The notes under the pieces: generated by a model
Seen by the model: only the letters and a program-made list of their open reading frames with translations
Told to the model about the DNA's origin: nothing
Database searches by the model: none
Assembly (NCBI GenBank): GCA_944320745.1
Contig: CALUIN010000003.1
Location: forward strand, 1-64,000
Direction of reading: 5' to 3'
DNA length: 64,000 nt
Source of the DNA: an uncultured Alloprevotella sp.
GTDB lineage: Bacteria; Bacteroidota; Bacteroidia; Bacteroidales; Bacteroidaceae
Program-made: the position numbers and the translations under genes
Part shown: positions 8,891 through 18,875 of the stretch, in pieces
How the letters are laid out: each line of letters opens with the position of its first letter
Numbering within the stretch: position 1 is the stretch's first letter

Positions 8891-8990
8891 GCGCGGCGCA
8901 ACGGTCCGGGCGGCTGCCGGCAGCAGCGGGCGGGCTGGCGGGCCGCGCCATTTTCGCCGGGCGCATGGTCCGCCGCGCCCGGAAAATTCG

Positions 8991-8998
8991 TAACTTTG
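8991..8998 (+). promoter_or_regulatory. -7 box of the tdk operon
   Basis: TAACTTTG lies 21 bases before the tdk ATG at 9020. It overlaps a TTG that would otherwise give a longer reading frame, which supports the ATG start. Confidence 0.65.
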
Positions 8999-9019
8999 CC
9001 CGTCCAAAACCCACGCTTC

Positions 9020-9637
9020 ATGCCCCTTTACCAAGAAGAAAATCCTCACCGCGGCCGCATCGAGGTCATCTGCGGCTCCATGTTCTCCGGCAAGACCGAG
9101 GAACTCATCCGCCGCCTCAAGCGGGCACGCATTGCCCGCCAGCGGGTGGAAATCTACAAGCCGTCCGTCGACACCCGCTTCTCCGAGGCCGACGTAGTCT
9201 CCCACGACCGCAACTCCATAGCCTCCACGCCCGTCGACGCCGCCGTGAGCATCCTGCTCCTGGCCGAAGAGGCCGAGGTCGTGGGCATCGACGAGGCACA
9301 GTTCTTCGACGATGGCCTGGTGGCGGTCTGCAACACACTGGCCAGCCGCGGAAAGCGCGTCATCATAGCCGGGCTCGACATGGACTACCAGGGCATACCC
9401 TTCGGCCCCATGCCGGCCCTGTGCAGCGTGGCCGAGGAGGTGACGAAGGTACACGCCGTGTGCGTGCGCTGCGGCGCCCCGGCCTATGTGTCCCACCGCA
9501 TCGTGGCGGACCGCCGCCGCGTGGTGCTGGGCGAAGAGGACGAATACGAACCGCTCTGCCGCAGCTGCTACGGGAAGGCGCTGCGCGAGGCGCAGGCGGG
9601 CGAAGCCGCACAGGCCGATGCGCGGGGCCGCGACTGA
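9020..9637 (+). CDS. tdk: Thymidine kinase
   Basis: A 205-residue type II thymidine kinase that phosphorylates thymidine to dTMP in pyrimidine salvage. Visible features are the P-loop [11 protein letters not shown] near the N-terminus, the Walker B-like DEAQFF, and a C-terminal zinc site formed by CxxC pairs (CVRCGAP and CRSCYG) around a lasso loop. Length is normal. Its stop overlaps the start of the following ABC ATPase gene by 20 bases, so the two are probably translated from one mRNA. Confidence 0.95.
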   Translation: MPLYQEENPHRGRIEVICGSMFSGKTEELIRRLKRARIARQRVEIYKPSVDTRFSEADVVSHDRNSIASTPVDAAVSILLLAEEAEVVGIDEAQFFDDGLVAVCNTLASRGKRVIIAGLDMDYQGIPFGPMPALCSVAEEVTKVHAVCVRCGAPAYVSHRIVADRRRVVLGEEDEYEPLCRSCYGKALREAQAGEAAQADARGRD

Positions 9638-10427
9638 CGGCCGTCCCGCCGCCCGGCCGGACGCGCTCCGCCTCGCGGACCTCACGACGGGCTTCGGCGG
9701 CGGCAGGCGCAGGCGCATCGTGTCGGCGGGGCTCAGCGCGGCCCTGCCCGCGGGCTCGATCACAGCCCTGATCGGGACAAACGGAGCCGGCAAGAGCACC
9801 CTACTGCGCACCCTGTCCGGGCTGCTTCCGCCGCTGGGCGGCGACGTCTGCTGGCTGGGAAGGCCGCTGGCGGACTATTCCGCACGTGCGCTGGCCCGGA
9901 CAGTGGCCGTCGTCCTGACGCGCCGCAGCGCCGCGCCGGGGCTCACCGTGGCGGACGTGGCGCGCATGGGTCGCATGCCCTACACGGGATTCAGCGGCCG
10001 CCTCTCGGCGCACGACCGCGACGTGGCGGACCGGGCCCTCGAACTGGCCGGAGCGGAGCGGCTCCGCGACCGCGACGTGGCCAGCCTGAGCGACGGCGAG
10101 CTGCAACGCGCCATGATTGCCAAAGCCCTGGCCCAGGAGACACCGGCCATACTCCTCGACGAGCCCACCGCCTTCCTCGATTTCCCCGGAAAGGTGGACG
10201 TGCTCCGCCTGCTGCGCCGCCTCGCGGCGGACCACGGCAAGACCGTCCTCTTCTCCTCCCACGACCTGGAACTCACGTTCCAGACGGTGGAGCGCCTCTG
10301 GCTGCTCGCCCCCGACGGCATCGCCGAGGGCTCGCCCCGCCAACTGGCCGCCGAGGGCCGGCTGGAGCACTTCTTCCGCGCCGCCGGCGTGAGCTTCGAC
10401 CGCTCCGAGCTCCGCTACCGCCTCTGA
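9618..10427 (+). CDS. ABC transporter ATP-binding protein of the siderophore/haem/cobalamin importer type
   Basis: A 269-residue ATPase with Walker [10 protein letters not shown], signature LSDGELQRA, Walker [13 protein letters not shown] and H-loop SSHD. The segment [14 protein letters not shown] after the Q-loop region is typical of FecE/BtuD-type importers of iron chelates, haem or vitamin B12. The Q-loop position reads VVLTRRS, without an obvious glutamine. No permease or binding protein is encoded nearby, so its membrane partner must lie elsewhere. The ATG at 9618, inside the end of tdk, begins the conserved domain at the right distance; a longer frame upstream only shadows tdk. Confidence 0.85.
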   Translation: MRGAATDGRPAARPDALRLADLTTGFGGGRRRRIVSAGLSAALPAGSITALIGTNGAGKSTLLRTLSGLLPPLGGDVCWLGRPLADYSARALARTVAVVLTRRSAAPGLTVADVARMGRMPYTGFSGRLSAHDRDVADRALELAGAERLRDRDVASLSDGELQRAMIAKALAQETPAILLDEPTAFLDFPGKVDVLRLLRRLAADHGKTVLFSSHDLELTFQTVERLWLLAPDGIAEGSPRQLAAEGRLEHFFRAAGVSFDRSELRYRL

Positions 10428-10466
10428 CGGCCTCCCTTTCCCCTGACCCTTTCACTCCTTTCCTAT

Positions 10467-12560
10467 ATGATAGTCTGCATAGCCGAAAAGCCGAGCGTCG
10501 CGACCGACATCGCGCACGTGCTGGGCGCTACGGAGCGCCGCGACGGTTACTTCGAGGGCAACGGATACCAGGTGACGTGGACCTACGGCCACCTCTGCGA
10601 ACTGAAGTACCCGGAGGACTACCGCCCGGAATGGCGGCGGTGGAGCCTGGCCGCCCTGCCGATGATCCCGGCCCGGTTCGGCATCCGCCTGAAGCAGGAC
10701 AAGGGCGTGGAGCGGCAGTTCGCCGTCATCCGCAGCCTCATGCAGCAGGCCGACGGCATAGTCAACTGCGGCGATGCCGGGCAGGAGGGCGAACTCATCC
10801 AGCGCTGGGTGATGCAGAAAGCCGGCGCGGCGTGTCCCGTCCGCCGGCTGTGGATTTCTTCCCTCACGGAGGAGGCCATCCGCGAGGGCTTCGCCGCGCT
10901 GCGCCCCGCCGCGGACTACGACCCGCTCTACCAGGCCGGCCTCTGCCGCGCCATCGGCGACTGGCTCTTGGGCATGAACGCCACGCGCCTCTACACGCTG
11001 AAATACGGACAGACCGGCGGCAGCGGCGGCCCGCTCTCCATCGGCCGCGTACAGACGCCGACGCTCGCCCTCATCGTCCGCCGGCAACAGGACATAGCCG
11101 CCTTCCGCCCCGAACCGTACTGGGTGCTCACCACCCTATACCGCGACACCACATTCAACGCCCTGATGGGCGACCCCGCCGCCGACGATGCCGAGCCCCC
11201 GGCCGACGACGCCAAAGGGAAGGCCGCCCCGCCGGCCCGAAAGGGATTTGCCACCGAGGCCGAGGGCCGCGCCGCACTAGAACGCATCCGCCAGGCGCCG
11301 TTCACCGTCACTGCCGTCACGGAAAAAAAGGGGACGGAAGCGCCGCCCCGCCTCTTCGACCTGACCTCGCTCCAGGTGGAGTGCAACCGTAAGTTCGGCC
11401 TCACGGCCGACCGCTCGCTGCAGCTCATCCAAAGCCTCTACGAGAAGAAGGTGACGACCTATCCGCGCGTGGACACGACCTACCTGAGCGACGACATTTA
11501 TCCGAAATGCAAGCAGATACTCAACGGCATCGCGGAGCAGTACGGCGCGTTGCTCCAGCCGTTGCGCGGGGCCCCGCTCTTGAGGCGGAAGAAGGTGTTC
11601 GACTCCTCTAAAGTCACGGACCACCACGCCATCATCCCGACCGGCGTCCCGGCGCGCAACCTCACCGCAGAGGAGCAGCGCGTCTACGACCTCGTGGCGC
11701 GCCGCTTCATCGCCGTCTTCTACCCCGACTGCCGCTTCGCCTCGACCCAGGTCCTGGGCCAGGCGGCCGACGTCCCCTTCAAGGCTACGGGCAAGGTGAT
11801 CCTCCAGCCGGGCTGGCGCGACGTCCTCTCGCCCGCCGGCGCGGACGCGGAGTCCGAGGCCGCGCAGCCCGAGAAGGAGCGCGAGCGCCTGCTGCCGGAC
11901 TTCACAGCCGGAGAGAGCGGCCCGCACCGCCCCGACCTGGCACAGAAGACCACCCAGCCCCCAAAGCCTTACACCGAGGCCACGCTCCTGCGCGCCATGG
12001 AGACGGCCGGGCGCACCGTGGACGACGAGGAGCTGCGCGACGCCCTCAAGGAGAACGGCATAGGCCGCCCCTCGACGCGCGCCGCCATCATCGAGACCCT
12101 CTTCCGCCGGGGCTACATCCGCCGCCAGGGCAAGTCGCTCGCGGCCACCCCGACAGGCGTGGAGCTCATCGGCACCATCAAGGCCGAGCTCCTAAAAAGC
12201 GCGGAGCTGACCGGCATCTGGGAGAAAAAGCTGCGCGAGATAGAGCGCCGCGAATACGCGGCGGACCAGTTCATTGCCGAACTGAAGGAGATGGTCGGCG
12301 GACTGGTGCGGCAGGTCCTGGCCGACAACGAAGGGCGCCGCATCGCCGCCGCGCCGGCCCAGGCGCCCCGGACAGCGCCGCCCGCGCCCCAGACCGGGGC
12401 CGCCGCGGCGGAGAAGCCGAAACGGAAAGTGGTGCGCGCCGGAAGCCCCTGCCCCAAGTGCGGCATAGGAAAGGTGGTCAAGGGCCACACGGCCTACGGC
12501 TGCTCCCGGTGGAAGGAGGGCTGCGACTGGCGCAAGCCTTTCCGCGAGAAGAAAGCATAG
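10467..12560 (+). CDS. topB: DNA topoisomerase III
   Basis: A 697-residue type IA topoisomerase that relaxes and decatenates DNA through a 5'-phosphotyrosine. The TOPRIM domain is at the N-terminus ([12 protein letters not shown], later GDAGQEGE). The catalytic tyrosine is Tyr332 in [20 protein letters not shown] marks the domain III/IV region. The C-terminus has a zinc-ribbon-like segment (CPKCG then [10 protein letters not shown]) after an Ala/Pro-rich linker. It starts 39 bases after the ABC ATPase stop. Some Bacteroidales carry mobile-element copies of topB, but no conjugation genes are nearby, so this looks chromosomal. Confidence 0.93.
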   Translation: MIVCIAEKPSVATDIAHVLGATERRDGYFEGNGYQVTWTYGHLCELKYPEDYRPEWRRWSLAALPMIPARFGIRLKQDKGVERQFAVIRSLMQQADGIVNCGDAGQEGELIQRWVMQKAGAACPVRRLWISSLTEEAIREGFAALRPAADYDPLYQAGLCRAIGDWLLGMNATRLYTLKYGQTGGSGGPLSIGRVQTPTLALIVRRQQDIAAFRPEPYWVLTTLYRDTTFNALMGDPAADDAEPPADDAKGKAAPPARKGFATEAEGRAALERIRQAPFTVTAVTEKKGTEAPPRLFDLTSLQVECNRKFGLTADRSLQLIQSLYEKKVTTYPRVDTTYLSDDIYPKCKQILNGIAEQYGALLQPLRGAPLLRRKKVFDSSKVTDHHAIIPTGVPARNLTAEEQRVYDLVARRFIAVFYPDCRFASTQVLGQAADVPFKATGKVILQPGWRDVLSPAGADAESEAAQPEKERERLLPDFTAGESGPHRPDLAQKTTQPPKPYTEATLLRAMETAGRTVDDEELRDALKENGIGRPSTRAAIIETLFRRGYIRRQGKSLAATPTGVELIGTIKAELLKSAELTGIWEKKLREIERREYAADQFIAELKEMVGGLVRQVLADNEGRRIAAAPAQAPRTAPPAPQTGAAAAEKPKRKVVRAGSPCPKCGIGKVVKGHTAYGCSRWKEGCDWRKPFREKKA

Positions 12561-12604
12561 CCCCGCCGCACGGCCAGCCGCTCCGCCCGGCAGGCGCAGC
12601 CGGC

Positions 12605-12663
12605 ACGGGCCTTAGCCCCGTTTTTACTGGGCTAAGGCCCATAAAAATTTCCCCTATGCCCGT
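12605..12663. repeat. 21-bp phased repeat cluster D
   Basis: CTTAG at 12611 and CTAAG at 12632 lie 21 bp apart in opposite orientations, followed by a degenerate third copy near 12654. The cluster is in the gap between topB and thyA. Confidence 0.8.
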
Positions 12664-12735
12664 GTTCACGGAAACGCAACGACTTCTTCACCCCCTTATC
12701 ACAGGCCCACGCGCCGCTATTCGGCGAAAAAGGAT

Positions 12736-12743
12736 TAACTTTG
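12736..12743 (+). promoter_or_regulatory. -7 box of the thyA-folA operon
   Basis: TAACTTTG lies 23 bases before the thyA ATG at 12767. Confidence 0.65.
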
Positions 12744-12766
12744 CCCGACGAAAGCCTTCACTGCCC

Positions 12767-13561
12767 ATGAAACAATATTTAGACCTCCTGCAGCGCATCC
12801 TCGACGAAGGCGTCAGGAAAACCGACCGCACAGGCACGGGGACGCTCAGCGTCTTCGGCCACCAAATGCGCTTCAACCTGGAAGAAGGCTTCCCGCTGCT
12901 CACCACCAAGAAGCTGCACCTGAAGTCTATCATCTACGAGCTGCTCTGGTTCCTGCGCGGCGACACGAACGTGCACTACCTGCAGGAGCACGGGGTGCGC
13001 ATCTGGAACGAGTGGGCCGACGCCGACGGGGAACTGGGGCACATCTACGGCTACCAGTGGCGCTCGTGGCCGGACTACTGCGGCGGCCACATTGACCAGA
13101 TAGCCGACGTCGTGGACCAGATACGGCAACAGCCGGACTCGCGGCGGCTCATCGTCTCGGCATGGAACGTGGCGGACCTGAAGCGGATGAACCTGCCTCC
13201 CTGCCACCTGCTGTTCCAGTTCTACGTGGCCGACGGGCGCCTCTCGCTCCAGCTCTACCAGCGCTCGGCCGACACGTTTCTGGGCGTGCCCTTCAACATC
13301 GCCAGCTACGCCCTGCTGCTCCAGATGGTGGCCCAGGTGTGCGGCCTGCGGGCGGGCGACTTCGTCCATACCACCGGCGACACGCACCTCTACCTGAACC
13401 ACCTGGAACAGGCACGCCTGCAGCTCACGCGGACCCCGCGCCCGCTGCCGCGCATTATCCTCAACCCCGACGTCAAGGACATCTTCGCCTTCCGCTACGA
13501 GGACTTCCGCCTCGAAGGCTACGATCCCTGGCCTCACATCCCCGCACCCGTCTCCGTATGA
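12767..13561 (+). CDS. thyA: Thymidylate synthase
   Basis: A 264-residue enzyme that methylates dUMP to dTMP using methylene-tetrahydrofolate and yields dihydrofolate. Length equals the E. coli enzyme. The catalytic Cys146 is in the [10 protein letters not shown] segment, and the RTGTGT loop near the N-terminus and the QRSAD motif that binds dUMP phosphate are intact. The ATG at 12767 gives the usual MKQYLDLL start. The stop codon overlaps the folA start (ATGA), so dihydrofolate reductase is made in step with the enzyme that produces its substrate. Confidence 0.97.
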   Translation: MKQYLDLLQRILDEGVRKTDRTGTGTLSVFGHQMRFNLEEGFPLLTTKKLHLKSIIYELLWFLRGDTNVHYLQEHGVRIWNEWADADGELGHIYGYQWRSWPDYCGGHIDQIADVVDQIRQQPDSRRLIVSAWNVADLKRMNLPPCHLLFQFYVADGRLSLQLYQRSADTFLGVPFNIASYALLLQMVAQVCGLRAGDFVHTTGDTHLYLNHLEQARLQLTRTPRPLPRIILNPDVKDIFAFRYEDFRLEGYDPWPHIPAPVSV

Positions 13562-14055
13562 CTCCCCGCATCTCCATCATCGCCGCCGTGGCGGCCGACG
13601 GCGCTATCGGCTACGACAACCGCCTGCTTTTCCGCCTTCCCGCGGACCTGCGCCGCTTCAAGGCGCTCACTACGGGCCACACCATTATTATGGGCCGGCG
13701 CACGTTTCTCTCGCTGCCGAAAGGCGCGCTGCCCCAGCGCCGCAACGTCGTGCTGTCCCGCCAGCCGGGCGCGGCGTTTCCCGGCACGGACGTCTATCCC
13801 TCGCTCGAGGCGGCCCTGGCCTCGTGCCGCGCGGACGAGGAGGTCTTCGTCATCGGCGGGGCCAGCGTCTACGCCGAAGCCTTGCCCCTGGCCGGACGTC
13901 TCTATCTGACGCACGTCGATGCCGTGGCCGAGGCGGCGGACGCCTTCTTCCCTCCGCTTGACATCGCCGCGTGGCGGCTGACCGCATCGGAGCGGCACGA
14001 GCCCGACGAGAAGAACGCCTGGCCCTATACTTTCGCCGACTACGAACGTATCTGA
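13558..14055 (+). CDS. folA: Dihydrofolate reductase
   Basis: A 165-residue NADPH-dependent enzyme that regenerates tetrahydrofolate from the dihydrofolate made by ThyA. Typical features are the N-terminal strand [17 protein letters not shown], the [12 protein letters not shown] helix (acidic residue where the family has Asp/Glu), [11 protein letters not shown] for cofactor binding, and [14 protein letters not shown]. The start ATG overlaps the thyA stop by four bases (ATGA), a classic coupling arrangement. Eight bases separate it from the nucleotidase gene. Confidence 0.96.
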   Translation: MTPRISIIAAVAADGAIGYDNRLLFRLPADLRRFKALTTGHTIIMGRRTFLSLPKGALPQRRNVVLSRQPGAAFPGTDVYPSLEAALASCRADEEVFVIGGASVYAEALPLAGRLYLTHVDAVAEAADAFFPPLDIAAWRLTASERHEPDEKNAWPYTFADYERI

Positions 14056-14063
14056 ACATCCCC

Positions 14064-15794
14064 ATGAAAAGACTGACATTCCTCATCCTCACGGTCTGCG
14101 CGCTCTGCGCCGCGGCCCGCGACAGGGAGGTGCGCCTCCGCATCATCGAGACCAGTGACATCCACGGCAACTACTTTCCCTACGACTTCCTGGCCCGGCG
14201 CACAGGCTCCGGCGGCCTGGCGCGCATCTGCACCTACGTGCGCAGCCAGCGCGAGGCCTTGGGCCGCGACGCCGTCGTGCTGCTGGACAACGGCGACATC
14301 CTGCAGGGCCAGCCCTCGGCCTATTACTACAACTACATCGATACGGCTGCCGTCCACGTCTGCGCGGCCATGCTCAACTACATGGGTTACGATGCGGCCA
14401 CGGTGGGCAACCATGACATCGAGACGGGGCACCCCGTCTACGACCGCTGGACGGCTGCCTGCGGCTTCCCGGTCATTGCCGCCAACGCTACGGCCACGAC
14501 CACGGGCCAGCCTTACTGGAAGCCCTACGCCATAGTGGAGCGGCAGGGCGTGCGCATCGGCGTGCTGGGACTCGTCACGCCGGGCGTGCCCACGTGGTTG
14601 CCCGAAAAGCTCTGGGCGGGCCTGCGCTTCGACGACATGGTGGCGACGGCGCGCCGCTACGTGGCCGAACTGCGCGACCGCGAGGGCGCGGACCTCGTCG
14701 TAGGCCTGTTCCACTCCGGCACGGGCCGCGCCGACGCCCGCGGCGCGCTCAACGAAAACGCCGCGCTCCAAGTGGCGCGCGAAGTGCCGGGCTTCGACCT
14801 CGTGCTCTGCGGACACGACCACCGCGAGGCCAACCGCTGGGTGGTCAACGCGGCAGGCGACAGCGTCCTGGTGGTCAACCCCGCAGCCAACGGCCGGAAG
14901 GTGGCCGAAGTAGACGTGACGCTCCGCCGGCAGGAAGGGAAGCCCGTGGACAAGCGGCTGAGCGCACGCCTCGTGGACGTGGCGACGCTCGCCCCCGACG
15001 CCGGCTTCTGCCGCACGTTCGCCGGCCAGGAGCAAGCCGTGAAGCGCTTCACGGAACAGGTCATCGGACAGAACCGCACGGCCCTCACCACGCGCGACGC
15101 CTTCTTCGGCCCCTCGGCCTTCGTGGACCTGATACACGACCTGCAACTGCGGCTCAGCGGTGCCCGGATCTCCTTCACCGCCCCCATCTCCTTCAACGCC
15201 GCCATAGCCGCCGGACCCGTGCGCGTAAGCGACATGTTCAACCTCTATACCTACGAGAACCAGCTCTACGTGATGCGGCTCACGGGGAAGGAAATCAAGG
15301 ACTACCTGGAGTATTCCTACGGACACTGGACCCGGCAGATGAGCGGCCCGGACGAGCACATGCTGAACTTCCGCGCAGGCGCCGACACGCTGGCCGATGC
15401 GTGGCAGCGCCTGGCCTGGCCCAGCTACAACTTCGACTCGGCCGCCGGCCTGCGCTATACGGTGGACCTCTCCCGGCCCCAGGGACAGAAAATCCGCATC
15501 ACGGGCCTGACGGACGGCACGCCCTTCAGCCCCGACAGCACCTACCGCGTGGCCGTCAACTCCTACCGCGGCAACGGCGGGGGCGGACTGCTGACGGAGG
15601 GCGCCGGCATCCCGAAGGACAGCCTGGCGGGACGCATCGTCTGGAGCACGGACCGCGACCTGCGCTTCTATCTCATGGAAGAGATACGCCGTGCCGGCAT
15701 CATCGACGCCCGTCCGCGCAACGACTGGAAATTCATCCCCGAGGCCTGGGCCGAAAAGGCCGCCCGGCGCGACTCTGTCCTCCTGTTCCGCTGA
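14064..15794 (+). CDS. Secreted 5'-nucleotidase / 2',3'-cyclic nucleotide phosphodiesterase family protein
   Basis: A 576-residue exported metallophosphoesterase. A short signal peptide (about 1-17) precedes the metal-binding motifs SDIHGN, DNGDILQG, VGNHDIETG, and GHDHRE. The C-terminal half is the substrate-binding 5'-nucleotidase domain, ending with the SYRGNGGGGLLT segment. It should dephosphorylate nucleotides in the periplasm to nucleosides that can be taken up. It follows folA by 8 bp, so it belongs to the thyA-folA operon. The ATG at 14064 gives a clean signal peptide, whereas the longer frame runs back into folA. Confidence 0.9.
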   Translation: MKRLTFLILTVCALCAAARDREVRLRIIETSDIHGNYFPYDFLARRTGSGGLARICTYVRSQREALGRDAVVLLDNGDILQGQPSAYYYNYIDTAAVHVCAAMLNYMGYDAATVGNHDIETGHPVYDRWTAACGFPVIAANATATTTGQPYWKPYAIVERQGVRIGVLGLVTPGVPTWLPEKLWAGLRFDDMVATARRYVAELRDREGADLVVGLFHSGTGRADARGALNENAALQVAREVPGFDLVLCGHDHREANRWVVNAAGDSVLVVNPAANGRKVAEVDVTLRRQEGKPVDKRLSARLVDVATLAPDAGFCRTFAGQEQAVKRFTEQVIGQNRTALTTRDAFFGPSAFVDLIHDLQLRLSGARISFTAPISFNAAIAAGPVRVSDMFNLYTYENQLYVMRLTGKEIKDYLEYSYGHWTRQMSGPDEHMLNFRAGADTLADAWQRLAWPSYNFDSAAGLRYTVDLSRPQGQKIRITGLTDGTPFSPDSTYRVAVNSYRGNGGGGLLTEGAGIPKDSLAGRIVWSTDRDLRFYLMEEIRRAGIIDARPRNDWKFIPEAWAEKAARRDSVLLFR

Positions 15795-15897
15795 ACGCGG
15801 CGGCTGCCCGCACCCGTTTTCTGCAGGCCGCGGGCCGGAATTGCAAGTTTTCAGCAACTTTTTCCGGGGAAACATGCCTCTGTTTGAAATTAATTCG

Positions 15898-15905
15898 TAA
15901 CTTTG
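15898..15905 (+). promoter_or_regulatory. -7 box of the tRNA-Ser gene
   Basis: TAACTTTG ends 41 bases before the mature tRNA 5' end. The nearby 5' side is unusually AT-rich for this window. Confidence 0.6.
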
Positions 15906-15946
15906 CACCCGGTTTCCGATAAGGACAGCCGTTTCAACCTTACTCT

Positions 15947-16034
15947 GGAGAGGTGCTCGAGTGGTTGAAGAGGCACGCCTGGAAAGCGTGTAAACCCCCA
16001 AAGGGTTTCGTAGGTTCGAATCCTATCCTCTCCG
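15947..16034 (+). tRNA. tRNA-Ser (anticodon GGA)
   Basis: An 88-nt class II tRNA. The acceptor stem GGAGAGG pairs with CCTCTCC, and the discriminator is G. The anticodon loop CTGGAAA lies in an ACGC/GCGT stem and gives anticodon GGA. A long variable arm (CCCCC-AAAG-GGG) and the T-arm with GTTCGAATC are present, as expected for serine. CCA is not encoded. Confidence 0.95.
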
Positions 16035-16037
16035 CAC

Positions 16038-16083
16038 GGACGAATCCCGTCAGCGAAAACGCTGACGGGATTCGTCCTTTTTT
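16038..16083 (+). terminator. Strong terminator after tRNA-Ser
   Basis: A perfect 18-bp stem (16038-16055 with 16060-16077) with an AAAA loop is followed by TTTTTT, four bases after the tRNA end. This is one of the strongest intrinsic terminators in the window. Confidence 0.95.
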
Positions 16084-16208
16084 CGCGCCTGCGGACGGCC
16101 CGGCCGCCCGCAGACTGCCCTGCTTGACGGACGGGCGCGCGTGTCTGACGGCCTCGACAGACAGGCCGGGCGCCGCGGGCCGCGCGCACAAGGTCAGCAC
16201 CAATGCTC

Positions 16209-16290
16209 ACGGGGCTAAGGCGAGCCTCGACGGGGCTAAGGCGAGTTCCAACGGGGCTAAGGCGAGTTCCGACGGGGCTTAGCCCCGTCC
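16209..16290. repeat. 21-bp phased repeat cluster E
   Basis: CTAAG cores at 16215, 16236 and 16257 and CTTAG at 16278 are spaced by exactly 21 bp. The last unit (16272-16288) is a complete 17-base palindrome with 8-base arms, which shows the ideal unit. The rest of the gap between tRNA-Ser and the GH95-like gene (16084-16461) contains only a promoter. Confidence 0.92.
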
Positions 16291-16406
16291 GCACGAAGCC
16301 TGCGGGAGTGCCTGCGGCGCACGGACCGCCCCGCCCGGGAAGGGCCGCCCGGCGGCCGCAGCGCAACAAAGCGTGCGCGGGCCGCGGCCGGAACGCCATA
16401 AAACCT

Positions 16407-16414
16407 TATCTTTG
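16407..16414 (+). promoter_or_regulatory. -7 box of the GH95-like gene
   Basis: TATCTTTG matches TAnnTTTG, 47 bases before the ATG at 16462. Confidence 0.6.
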
Positions 16415-16461
16415 CACGAACGGGACGCCTGCCCGCCTTTTCGGATAAAAACTTCCTCGCC

Positions 16462-18825
16462 ATGAAACGCCACTTGCTCTTCTTCATCCTCCTCGTATTC
16501 GCAGCCGGCACGGGCCGCGCCGCGGAACTTCCGGACCGCCTGCCCCGCACGGACCGGGAATGGGCCACGTTCCTGGGCCGGCACGACCTGTGCTGGGACA
16601 CGCTGACGGCGGACCCCGTGCAGCCGGCCTTTGACAACCGCCTCACGACGGGCTACTATGCCGGAGTCATCATGGGCAACGGCCTGCTGGGCACGAACCT
16701 GTACAAGCTGCGCGACGGCGTCTACCGCCTCAACATGGGGCGCAGCGACGTGACCGAGGCGCGGCAGCCCTACAACCTCTACAACTCGGCCCGCCTGCCC
16801 ATTGGCTACTTCACGCTGGCGACGAAAGGGAAGGTGAAGGACGAGCGGCTGCGCCTCTCGCTCTACGATGCGACGGCGCTGGGGCGCATCGTCACGGACG
16901 AGGGCGAAATCCGCCTGCGCACCTACGTGCACGCGGCGGCGGACTACGTGGTCTTCGAGACGGAAACGAGCGGCGGCGAGGCGGACTTCTCCTGGGACTT
17001 CGTGGCACAGCAGGCCGTCAGCCCGCGCCAGGTGTTCAACCACGACGCGCCGGCGGGTTACGTGGACGCGCTGGGGCGCTCGAACCCGGAGCCAGAGCGC
17101 CTGAGCCGGGAGGGCTGCGAAATATCGGTGCAACGGCTGACGACGGACACCACGTTCCGCACGACGGCGCGGGCCTACGCCGTGGCCTGGCGCGAAGAAC
17201 GCCACGGGCAGCGGCGGCGCATCGTGGCCACCGTGACGCAGGCACCCACCGCCGAGGAGGCCGCCGACCAGGCCATCCGCACGCTGCGCCGGGCGGCCCG
17301 CACACCAGCCCGGCGGGCCTGGCGCGCCCACTGCGACTGGTGGCACGCCTACTACCGCCGCGCCGCTTTCCTCACCTTCCCCGACGCGCGCCTCGAGGCT
17401 TTCTACTGGATACAGTATTACAAGTTCGCCTCGACGGCCCGGCCGGGCTGCCCGCCGGTTGACCTGCAGGGCGTCTGGCCCACGTGGGACACGCCGTGGA
17501 CCGCCATCTGGGCCAACCTGAACCTGCAACTGACGTACTCCTGGCAGACGAAGGCGAACGTGGGCTTCCTGGCGCAGCCGCTCTGGGACGCACTGTGGAC
17601 GAACCGCAATAACCTGCGGCGCAACGTGACGGACATCCCGCAGCAGCGGACCTGGACCGATGCGGCCTGTCTGGGGCGCTCGTGCTCCTACGACTTCCAC
17701 TCGCCGCTCGACCCCGCTCTGGCCGAACGCAACCAGTACGAGGCGGGCAACCTGATCTGGCTGCTGTTCTACTACTGGCAGCACTGCCGGGGCTATGGCG
17801 ACGCGAAGCAGCTGGGCAGCCGCTTCTACCCTCTGCTGAAAGCGGCGACCAGCCTCTTCCTGCACCTGCGCACGGAGCGCAACGGGCGCTACGGCCTGCC
17901 GCCTACGGCCTCGCCGGAATATGGCAACCGAAGCGTGGGGCCAAACAGCAACTACGACCTGGCCAGCCTGCGCTGGGGGCTGCGCACCCTGCTCGAGACT
18001 GACTCGCTGCTCGGGCTGCACGACCCGCAACGGGCCGTCTGGGCCGACTTTGAGCGGCGGCTCGTCCCTTACCCCTACGATGACGCCACGGGCTTCCGCG
18101 TGAGCGAGACGACGGCATTCCGCGACACGACGCACCGGCACTATTCGCACCTCTTCATGATTTACCCTTACCGCTCGGTGAACTGGGAGCAGCCGGCCGA
18201 ACGGCCGCGCATCTCCCTGAGCGTAGGCCGGTGGAAGGGAAACCAGGGCTATTCGCGCACGGGCAAGGCGGCCATGCTGCTGGGCATGGGCGACGGCGAC
18301 GGGGCCTGGCGGGAAATGGAGATCTTCCTGGACCGCTTCATCAAGCCCAACACGCTCTACGCCGAGACCGGCCCGGTGATAGAAACGCCCTTGGCCGCCA
18401 TGTGTACGGTGCACGACTTCTACCTACAGGACTGGGGCGGACGCATACGGGTGTTCCCGGCGCTCCCGGCACACTGGACGGACGCCGCCTTTGCCCGGAT
18501 GCGGGCCGACGGGGCTTTCCTCGTGAGCGCCACGCGCCGCGGCGGGCGCACGGTGCTGGTGGAGGTGGAGAGCGAGAAAGGGGGTACGTGCCGCCTGGCT
18601 ACGGACATACCAGCGGCGGAATGCCGCGTGACGGACCGGCACGGCCGGCCGCTGGCCTTCCGCACGGAGGGGGCGGCGGGTAACGTCATCGCGGTGGAGA
18701 CGCAGCCGGGGACGGTGTTCCGCGTGACCCGCGCCGGCGCAGCGGCGGCAGAGCCCGCACCCCTGCCCCACGGCCCCCGCGAGGCGCATCCCTACGGCGT
18801 GCGGCGAAGCCACCGGGCGCGCTGA
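16462..18825 (+). CDS. Secreted GH95-like glycoside hydrolase
   Basis: A 787-residue exported protein with a signal peptide (about 1-21). The N-terminal beta-sandwich leads into an (alpha/alpha)6 barrel with segments like those of GH95 fucosidase/galactosidase enzymes: LQGVWPTWDTPWTAIWANLN, SPEYGN with GPNSNYDLA, and HRHYSHLFMIYP at about 558-569. GH95 members release alpha-L-fucose or alpha-L-galactose from host or plant glycans. The assignment is to fold and family by eye; the catalytic residues were not aligned, so substrate is open. It is monocistronic and the C-terminal 25 residues are low-complexity. Confidence 0.78.
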   Translation: MKRHLLFFILLVFAAGTGRAAELPDRLPRTDREWATFLGRHDLCWDTLTADPVQPAFDNRLTTGYYAGVIMGNGLLGTNLYKLRDGVYRLNMGRSDVTEARQPYNLYNSARLPIGYFTLATKGKVKDERLRLSLYDATALGRIVTDEGEIRLRTYVHAAADYVVFETETSGGEADFSWDFVAQQAVSPRQVFNHDAPAGYVDALGRSNPEPERLSREGCEISVQRLTTDTTFRTTARAYAVAWREERHGQRRRIVATVTQAPTAEEAADQAIRTLRRAARTPARRAWRAHCDWWHAYYRRAAFLTFPDARLEAFYWIQYYKFASTARPGCPPVDLQGVWPTWDTPWTAIWANLNLQLTYSWQTKANVGFLAQPLWDALWTNRNNLRRNVTDIPQQRTWTDAACLGRSCSYDFHSPLDPALAERNQYEAGNLIWLLFYYWQHCRGYGDAKQLGSRFYPLLKAATSLFLHLRTERNGRYGLPPTASPEYGNRSVGPNSNYDLASLRWGLRTLLETDSLLGLHDPQRAVWADFERRLVPYPYDDATGFRVSETTAFRDTTHRHYSHLFMIYPYRSVNWEQPAERPRISLSVGRWKGNQGYSRTGKAAMLLGMGDGDGAWREMEIFLDRFIKPNTLYAETGPVIETPLAAMCTVHDFYLQDWGGRIRVFPALPAHWTDAAFARMRADGAFLVSATRRGGRTVLVEVESEKGGTCRLATDIPAAECRVTDRHGRPLAFRTEGAAGNVIAVETQPGTVFRVTRAGAAAAEPAPLPHGPREAHPYGVRRSHRAR

Positions 18826-18875
18826 ACTTTTGCCGGACGAGAACGGTCCGCTTCACTTTTTCGGCGGACGGACCC

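Noticed and set aside
8732..9811. Long open frames with seven-residue repeats (such as GLRRVAT) near the repeat clusters
   Set aside because: A 21-bp repeat reads as a 7-residue repeat in any frame without stops. These frames overlap tdk on the opposite strand and have no start or domain support.
10467..12560. topB as part of an integrated conjugative element
   Set aside because: No relaxase, transfer genes, integrase or attachment repeats are near; neighbours are ordinary chromosomal genes.
14040..16001. A 653-codon minus-strand frame opposite the nucleotidase gene
   Set aside because: It runs antisense through a clear metallophosphoesterase gene and the tRNA. It is a shadow caused by GC-rich third positions.
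15947..16083. tRNA-Ser as an integration site
   Set aside because: No integrase and no downstream repeat of the tRNA 3' end were found; the tRNA is followed at once by its own terminator.
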